In this document: in pieces, positions 60,001 through 64,000 of the stretch | Layout of the letters: every line of letters begins with the position of its first letter | Numbering within the stretch: position 1 is the first letter of the stretch | Assembly (NCBI GenBank): GCA_013397115.1 | Contig: VWZW01000833.1 | Location: 485,921 to 549,920, forward strand | Source of the DNA: Edolisoma coerulescens | Taxonomy: Eukaryota > Chordata > Aves > Passeriformes > Campephagidae | DNA: 64,000 nucleotides | Direction of reading: 5' to 3' | Made by a program: the position numbers and the translations under genes | The notes under the pieces: model-generated | What the model was told of the DNA's origin: nothing | Databases searched by the model: none | The model's input: the letters and a program-made list of their open reading frames with translations, nothing else

Positions 60001-63000
60001 GCATAGAAATAAAGCCAAGCTTTGGGGGTTTTTTATTATTGTTATTTTTTTTTACTTCAGAAAGATGGAATAATATATGATGCTGACTTGAATTGGCACT
60101 GAAATTAAGTGATACCTTCCTTTCAGTGATATATTTTTATTGAGCTAATGTTTACTCACCTGCATAGTTGCAGAGGAATGTGCCACAGACTGGCAAAATT
60201 CCAGGTTGCAGGTTCTGAGCCAGTCATGGAGTCTCATCCTAGTCTGCTGAAGCACAAAGGGAATCTAAACTTTGGGTTATTTTGAGAGTTTATGTTCTGA
60301 ACTCTGCTGTTTGCTCCCTCGATAACTCCATTTGTGCCTGGGAAAGCCAAATGATTATTTTTGAAAATATTTATACTCTGTGTCTATAAAATAAACACTT
60401 CAGAAGGACTTCCCAAGTGCTTTGATGGGTTGGATATTCACAGAGATAGTGGTGCCATCTCTGCCACTGTTTTTTCAGTAGTCTTGAGAAAAAATATTTT
60501 CTTTCTGTTTCTCCCAGGTACAAAATGGGTGTTGTAATTCTGACCTCCTTTGAGGTTTGTGAATGAAATGCTCAGGGGATGTTTGGTATGTGGATCTTGG
60601 AACTTTTAAATCCCTTTTTGGTGCTTATAAATCCCTTTCCTGTGCTTTCACACATGCTTCCTTTAGGAAGGTAATGCAAATTAAATTGTGTTGCCTGTGC
60701 TAGAGCACTTGGTCGAAATGAATTCTATTTTATTTTACTGAATAGCTTGCATAGTGTGGTAAAGACCATGTGGATATCGGTTACACTGGAAAGACTTCAC
60801 AGAAACTTCAAGAAATCATCTGATCCATCTGTCTGTTTCAGGTTGGGTCTGTCTTCACCTGTCATTCAAGACAGAGGTTTGAAGATTTTTATTTTTCAAA
60901 GAATAATGTAGCAATAAAGGATTTTGCACAGCCTCTCTGGGCAGTCTGGCTTAGTTTGAACCCTTTCTGTAGTGCATGTCTTTCCCTTTGTTTTGTTGTT
61001 GTCATTGTCACTTTGTCTATCTGCCTGTTTTTGTACAAAGGACAAAGGTGTTTCACTGACAAAAACCGACACAATTTCTTCTGCGGCATGAACTTCTTTT
61101 GCAGCACATCCTCTGGTGGGGCAGGGAAGGCATCCAGCCTGAGGCACCAGCTTCTGGCATAGTCACAAAGGATTTCTCTGGCTGATCTGTTCTTTTTCTT
61201 CCTTTGGCATATTCCTCCCCTATTTATCTGTTGCATCATGCTCTGACAACTTTTGTGTCCTGTAATTAGTACTGGAAACTTTTCCGTAGCCTGACAGGCA
61301 CAAAAAGCAGCTGCCTGTTGAAACAATCAGCACTTTCCTATCCTTTGCAAACACGCCCACTCATGACCTGCAAGTGCCTCTCCTGGATGCAGGGACTGTC
61401 CTGGCTGCGGAACAAACCTCCCTAGAAAAAGAGGTCTCTCCACTTGTGTTTAATGGGCTTTTTAGCCTCATATTTGGCTGTCGTATATCGTGTACTGTGC
61501 TACCTCAGTGGCTCCTGTCAGCATGAAGTTGGCCCTGGTGATTAAAGCCTCTTCCTTGGCTATATTTAGCATTTAGCTATTTGTTTTATAACTGAAATCC
61601 TTACTATGCAAATTGGAGCAGGTCAGTCTGCAGTCTTGGATAAGTGCCTCTTTTTTTTTTTCTTCCTTCTGGACTTCTGTTTCCCACCTGGTACGTTTGG
61701 CGTGTTTAGCTGATGACCCATCCACCAGCCATCCCTAATGGAGATTTAATGATGGACAATGTGGCACAAAAAGGCAGGCTTGTGTGGAATATGCTGGTGA
61801 GACAGAGGAAGTGGATGTTTTGGCTTTTACTGTTCATCTTTTATGTGTCTGTTTATGTGGGCTTTTACTGGGGTCTATATAGTAGCTTTTTGAACTTGCT
61901 GAGTCTCATCCATAGGAAAACTTCATTTATATGTGTACATATATTTATGTATATTTCTAGTAAACAATACTGGCAATATCAATGCTTCCTGCAAGCTCAA
62001 TCTTGATGTCTCTGAAGCATCTGCAAGCACTTTCCCCCTTTTTATCTCTGAATCTCCCCAAAGCACATTGGCTAGGTGCCAGGAAGGTGTAGGAGCACTT
62101 CCAGCACACTTACATGGAAATGTCAAAGTCAAATGGTACTTTTTGGTGATCATATGATTCAGGTTTATGGAGTGCTATGATACACTCTGCCTTAGGGTGC
62201 CAGCAACTTTGATTGCCATTGTTAGAAGTGACAACTCAGTTTTTGCTCTTCCTTTTTGATTGAAACATGATCGGTTTGTGTTAGAGATGTTGTGCCACTG
62301 CTCTGCATTGTATTGTAGGAGGCTGCTTTTTTGTCAGGGTACTGTACTTGCTTAGCTAGATGAGATTATATCTTGATCTCTGTACAAAATCATGATTGTG
62401 GCTTTGCCTGCAGTAGTGGTATAGAAACAGCTTGTTTCTGTGAGAAGTGAAGGAGCAGCCAGAGACACGTGGTGACTCTAAAGCTCCAGCTGGAACACAC
62501 AGTGCTGTGGTACTCCAGGAGTATGGTGGGCTGATCCATCTGTCCTGCCTACCTGCTTACAGGCTGAGTTCATCGCTCTTATCTCCAGAGATACAAACCA
62601 TTAAATCCCATTTTTAGCACAGATCTGTCTATCCAGACCCTTTCCTTTTGGCTGCCGGCATTTACACATCATGGTCTGCTGTGTGTGCTTCCCAATGGCA
62701 CAGCAGTGTTTAGATAGGGATGCTGATTGAAACTAGGCTGTGGAGCAGTCCAGCTCCTGCAGGGTCTTTGCTGCTGTGGGAGGAGGCTGGGATTGACAGC
62801 CTGGCCCAGATGTGGCAGCCTCTCCTGCTCCTGCCAGCCCAGCAGGTCCTGCTGGAGTGGGCATGTTCAGTCTCCACACCTGCTGTGCAATCTGACTGCG
62901 TAGGGTGGGATTTTATCTTCTCACTCCCTAGAAACTGCAATCCCCAACCTCCCCATGTATTACGTACTAGGGAGCCATCCTCTGATGCTGATGTGGCTTA

Positions 63001-63867
63001 GTGCCCAGAGGCTTTGAGCTAGGATCTTGCCTCTCTCCATGTGGTACAATCCAAAGTAAACGTTGGCTTTTGCAAGGCAGGGTGTGAGGTGTGGGGAAAA
63101 AGTATCTGTGTGGCAGGAGGAGATAAGATCCAATTTGATATGTTATCTGTCAACATTATAACTTGGAAAATTATGATTTTGGTCATTGATAGGGGTGTAA
63201 TTTGAGTAAGACATGTTCCTTCTTGTACTTTAAAGTCCATGAGCTATCCAAACTCCTGTTGTGTGAGGAGTGTGTGAGATGAGTGAGGTTACAGGTGATA
63301 AATTAAGAAACTCCATGATTAACACATACTGACTGAAACCAAAGTCTCCAGATTACTGTTCTCGTTGTCTGCACCACTGGTTGTGGTGGGAGCTGTGTGG
63401 ATATGTCAATGTGAGTGAGGGCTGGCAGTGTTAGTAGAGAGGCTCAGGAGAAAGCAGAAATTAATGCACATGGCCCAGAGGTCACCTGCTTAAGTGGGAG
63501 GCTGAGTTCGTGCTGGTGAATCAGCAGGGAGGAGGAGGAGGGTGCTTCAGGGAACAAATGTGTCCAGCATTGCTCTGTTGCCATCAGTACAGCAACGGGA
63601 AGCAGGATGCTTATGTAGGTAGAGGGGATGGGGTTTGCCTTTGGTGTCCCAGAGGGAGAGTGGGTTTGATCCTCCTGAGTGTCTTTGGTTTGTTGACCTC
63701 AGATCTTTCAAGAGGTACCAGTGATGTAATCTCCTGGTCTGCCCCTGCTCAGTTCACAGATTGGTACTGTTACTGTCCCTCTGTATGTAGCAAGGACATT
63801 TAGTGACCACGGTGGAAGAAGGAAGCAGGAGTCCTGGCTGTCAGTGCTATAGTTTAGCTATGGGGTG
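57001..63867 (+). other. CLIP2: presumed CLIP2 intron 1
   Basis: No coding exon is recognised. It has a T18-type homopolymer at about 58832-58849 and otherwise unique sequence. The CLIP2 coding exon 2 should lie beyond 64000. Confidence 0.4.
57265..57271. other. assembly gap (7 N)
   Basis: Seven undetermined bases within a very GC-rich stretch; the true missing length is unknown. Open frames crossing it are artefacts. Confidence 0.99.
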
Positions 63868-63928
63868 ATTAGAGGTTGGATTAGATGATCTTTAAAGGTC
63901 CCTTCCAACCCAACTGGTTCTACCATAG
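63868..63928 (+). repeat. CR1 LINE 3' terminus
   Basis: GAGGTTGGATTAGATGATC, then AAAGGTCCCTTCCAACCCAA and GGTTCTACCATAG, a short plus-strand CR1 tail close to the window end. Confidence 0.9.
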
Positions 63929-64000
63929 TCTATATTTACTTTTTGGCTTCCCTCCTATTGTATCTTAACACCCAGAGTGTGAAGATGGGTTAGTTATTCT

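Noticed and set aside
1..64000. CRISPR arrays, operons, ribosome-binding sites or phage genes
   Set aside because: The sequence is vertebrate nuclear DNA with spliced genes and LINEs; no regularly spaced repeats of CRISPR type are seen.

Overview
This is vertebrate genomic DNA, and almost certainly avian. The genes have short exons, GT-AG introns and long introns. The window carries many fragments of CR1, the dominant LINE of birds, recognisable by the 3' end that reads roughly AACCCAAACCATTCTATGATTCT. Two genes can be read exon by exon and match the vertebrate families LAT2 and RFC2. Their order and orientation (LAT2 forward, RFC2 reverse, then a CpG island where CLIP2 is expected to start forward) match the human 7q11.23 (Williams-Beuren) interval EIF4H-LAT2-RFC2-CLIP2.

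Layout. 1-5455: no coding exon; probably the long 3' UTR or downstream flank of the upstream gene (EIF4H by synteny), ending at a canonical poly(A) signal near 5431. 5456-13582: spacer and probable LAT2 upstream region. 13601-21314: LAT2, eleven small coding exons in one continuous frame giving 204 residues (transmembrane adaptor with CxxC palmitoylation motif and five YxN GRB2-type tyrosines). 21386-21966: an antisense LTR-like element starting about 70 bp after the LAT2 stop. 22000-27530: spacer between the convergent LAT2 and RFC2 3' ends, with a small LTR-like piece at 25711-25898. 27621-35416, minus strand: complete RFC2, eleven coding exons, 356 residues, with Walker A, Walker B and SRC motifs. 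35000-35700: RFC2 CpG-rich promoter. 36060-51700: gene-poor spacer. 51706-53139: a solo endogenous retroviral LTR with a perfect 5-bp target duplication. 53145-56500: spacer with a long CR1 fragment. 56540-57370: CpG island, the inferred CLIP2 promoter and untranslated first exon, broken by a 7-base gap (N). 57000-64000: presumed CLIP2 intron 1.

The two confirmed genes do unrelated jobs. LAT2 is a membrane adaptor of B-cell, mast-cell and myeloid immunoreceptor signalling. RFC2 is a core AAA+ subunit of the clamp loader that places PCNA on DNA. They are neighbours by ancestral synteny, not by pathway. I found no new gene system. The most notable non-gene structures are the solo LTR with its internal degenerate repeats, the antisense LTR-like element beside the LAT2 stop, and CR1 copies in opposite orientations in and around RFC2 intron 1.
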